From: Symsagittifera roscoffensis | Lineage: Eukaryota > Xenacoelomorpha > Acoela > Convolutidae | NCBI RefSeq assembly: GCF_963678635.1 | Contig: NW_026971219.1 | Span: forward strand, 21,001 to 85,000 | Reading direction: 5' to 3' | DNA: 64,000 nt | In this document: one piece after another, positions 62,901 through 64,000 of the stretch | Numbering within the stretch: the first letter of the stretch is position 1 | Layout of the letters: each line of letters starts with the position of its first letter | Notes under the pieces: model-generated | Told to the model about the DNA's origin: nothing | The model's input: the letters and a program-made list of their open reading frames with translations, nothing else | Databases searched by the model: none | Position numbers and translations under genes: made by a program

Positions 62901-64000
62901 GCGGTGGTTAACAGAATACATTGTTTTCACCATGGCCGCTCGAGTATGTTCGATGCGACAAGGGATGTGTGGTTCCCCTGTCTCCACCGGAGTCTGGTGG
63001 CAGCTGCGGATGGGTGCAAGGATTGCACTGAAGCAGGTAAAAGCCTCAAACCAATGTGCGCAAAAGGCGACATTGGGAAAGTTTATGAACCACGGAGCCG
63101 AATGAATGCCTACAACTAGATTTTTGGGGCCCAATTAAAAATTTAAATGAATCAAATAAATATGTCTTGGTAGCTGTTGATCGATTCGCACGTTGGCCCT
63201 CTGCATTGATCTGCGGTAATAATAAAAGCGATAAGGTTCTTAAATTTTTTAAACAATATATATCGCATCACGGCGTCCCTAGGAAAATTTTCATGGATCA
63301 AGAATCAAGTTTCACATCAAAGGCAGTTAAATCGTTTTGTAATTCCGAAGGAATTGAAATCGCATACTCACACGTGAATGATCACCGTACCACCGGTTGT
63401 GTCGAACGCATCATTGGCTGTTTGAAAAGTTTTGTTTTAGCGTACGCCAAAGAAAAGGATAGCGGAAATTTGGAATCAATGGTGGAACGAGCCTTAAGTG
63501 CCTTTAGATTTTCCCCGAATGCTACTCTTAAAATATCTCAGTTTGAAGCTCACCACGGCAGGGAAGCTAATACTGTTCTTCGGAATCTTACGAAGAAACC
63601 AACTCTGCAAAATCTGAATTGTGACAGAGTATTGAAACAAAAATCTGCCTATTTGGATTCTACTGACCCGAGAAGTAGGAAGTTTCCCCAACCCATGGCG
63701 ACCGATTGCGAGGAACGATCGGACATTGAATATGGAGTAGAACACATGAACTTGTGCCACCCTCGACGGCTGGCACAGGAACAATTAGTTTCGGCGGCGG
63801 ATGGGACATCAATGGTTGGTGTCAAACAAGCTGTGGGAGGAAGGTCCAAACAACCGAGTAAACGGACGGAGCGCTCTTGTTTCAACGACTTAAAGCAGCA
63901 AAAAGAGGTATAGACCCGTAAATCAGAAAGTAGTTAGCGAATCTCAGCATACTCTAACCTTAGCAAATGGCTCTGTACTTAGGAAAAGTGGAGTTGCCGA
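62901..64000 (+). pseudogene. Gypsy integrase, broken and cut by window edge
   Basis: Integrase inserts the DNA copy into the host genome. The zinc-binding HHCC domain is in the frame at 62,904-63,119 (IHCFHHGR, later CKDC), reached by a frameshift near 62,880-62,918. A second frameshift near 63,088-63,100 leads to the catalytic core. The core has Asp in LDFWGP (63,119-63,121), Asp in FMDQ after 58 residues, and Glu in GCVER after 35 more: the D,D-35-E signature is complete. A third frameshift near 63,896-63,906 leads to a basic C-terminal stretch (LANGSVLRKSG) that is still open at the edge. No chromodomain is visible. Confidence 0.92.

Larger units (their letters stand above)
57343..64000 (+). 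mobile_element. Decayed Ty3/Gypsy LTR retrotransposon, incomplete at right edge
   Basis: The order leader, gag, protease, reverse transcriptase, RNase H, integrase is that of Ty3/Gypsy (Metaviridae) elements; Ty1/Copia would have integrase before reverse transcriptase. The pol type resembles the K02A2.6-like elements common in invertebrates, with a D,D-35-E integrase and no chromodomain seen before the edge. The 5' part is tandemly duplicated. Pol has five in-frame stops and about seven frameshifts, so the element is dead for its own enzymes. No LTR pair can be shown because the 3' end is outside the window. It sits directly against the satellite edge. Confidence 0.93.

Overview
The window is eukaryotic, most likely from an invertebrate animal. 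It holds about 57 kb of one tandem satellite DNA in a single orientation, followed by about 6.7 kb of a decayed Ty3/Gypsy (Metaviridae-type) LTR retrotransposon that runs off the right edge. There is no bacterial gene organisation, rRNA, tRNA or CRISPR array, and I see no ordinary host gene. The animal assignment rests only on the type of Gypsy pol (similar to the K02A2.6-like elements common in animals) and on the repeat-dominated, pericentromere-like layout. I cannot name the species.

Positions 1 to about 54,070 are a head-to-tail array of a 109-bp monomer, roughly 495 copies. It is CpG-rich, about 55% G+C in my hand-built consensus, with three GGCGCGAC boxes and two copies of TGTCCAGACTTTCCAGAC 22 bp apart. 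The array is a patchwork of local monomer families, each with its own higher-order repeat. Spacings include 1072 bp near 4-5 kb, 545/654/1417 bp near 8-9 kb, 2181/2399/872 bp near 14-18 kb, 1622 bp near 22-24 kb, 2273 bp near 25-30 kb, a 6134-bp block near 30-40 kb, 1489 bp near 40-43 kb, 436/1287 bp near 44-47 kb and 545/1199 bp near 49-51 kb. The array continues past the left edge.

From about 53.07 to 57.16 kb the array becomes a composite repeat with a 1375-bp period. In it, blocks of 109-bp monomers alternate with blocks of a second, shorter satellite (20/29-bp units) that appears to be built from pieces of the 109-bp monomer. A 9-bp TTTCCAGAC element separates the 20-bp from the 29-bp unit, and nearly the same 9-bp step separates 100-bp from 109-bp monomers. 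The array ends near 57,165.

After about 180 bp of AT-rich unique sequence comes the retrotransposon. Its leader, complete gag gene and the first part of protease lie in a 1598-bp direct tandem duplication (57,343-58,940 and 58,941-60,538) with a 3-bp TGT overlap at the junction. Only three differences were noticed between the copies. Both gag copies are open for 380 codons. Downstream, protease, reverse transcriptase, RNase H and integrase are recognisable in the expected order, but pol carries five in-frame stops and about seven frameshifts. The element cannot make its own Pol. The contrast between intact gag and wrecked pol is the most notable point on the coding side; the nested satellite architecture is the most notable point overall.

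Nearly all of the many 60-240-codon open frames in the first 57 kb come from the satellite itself. A 109-bp period steps through all three frames and meets a conserved TAA about every three monomers. They are not annotated as genes.
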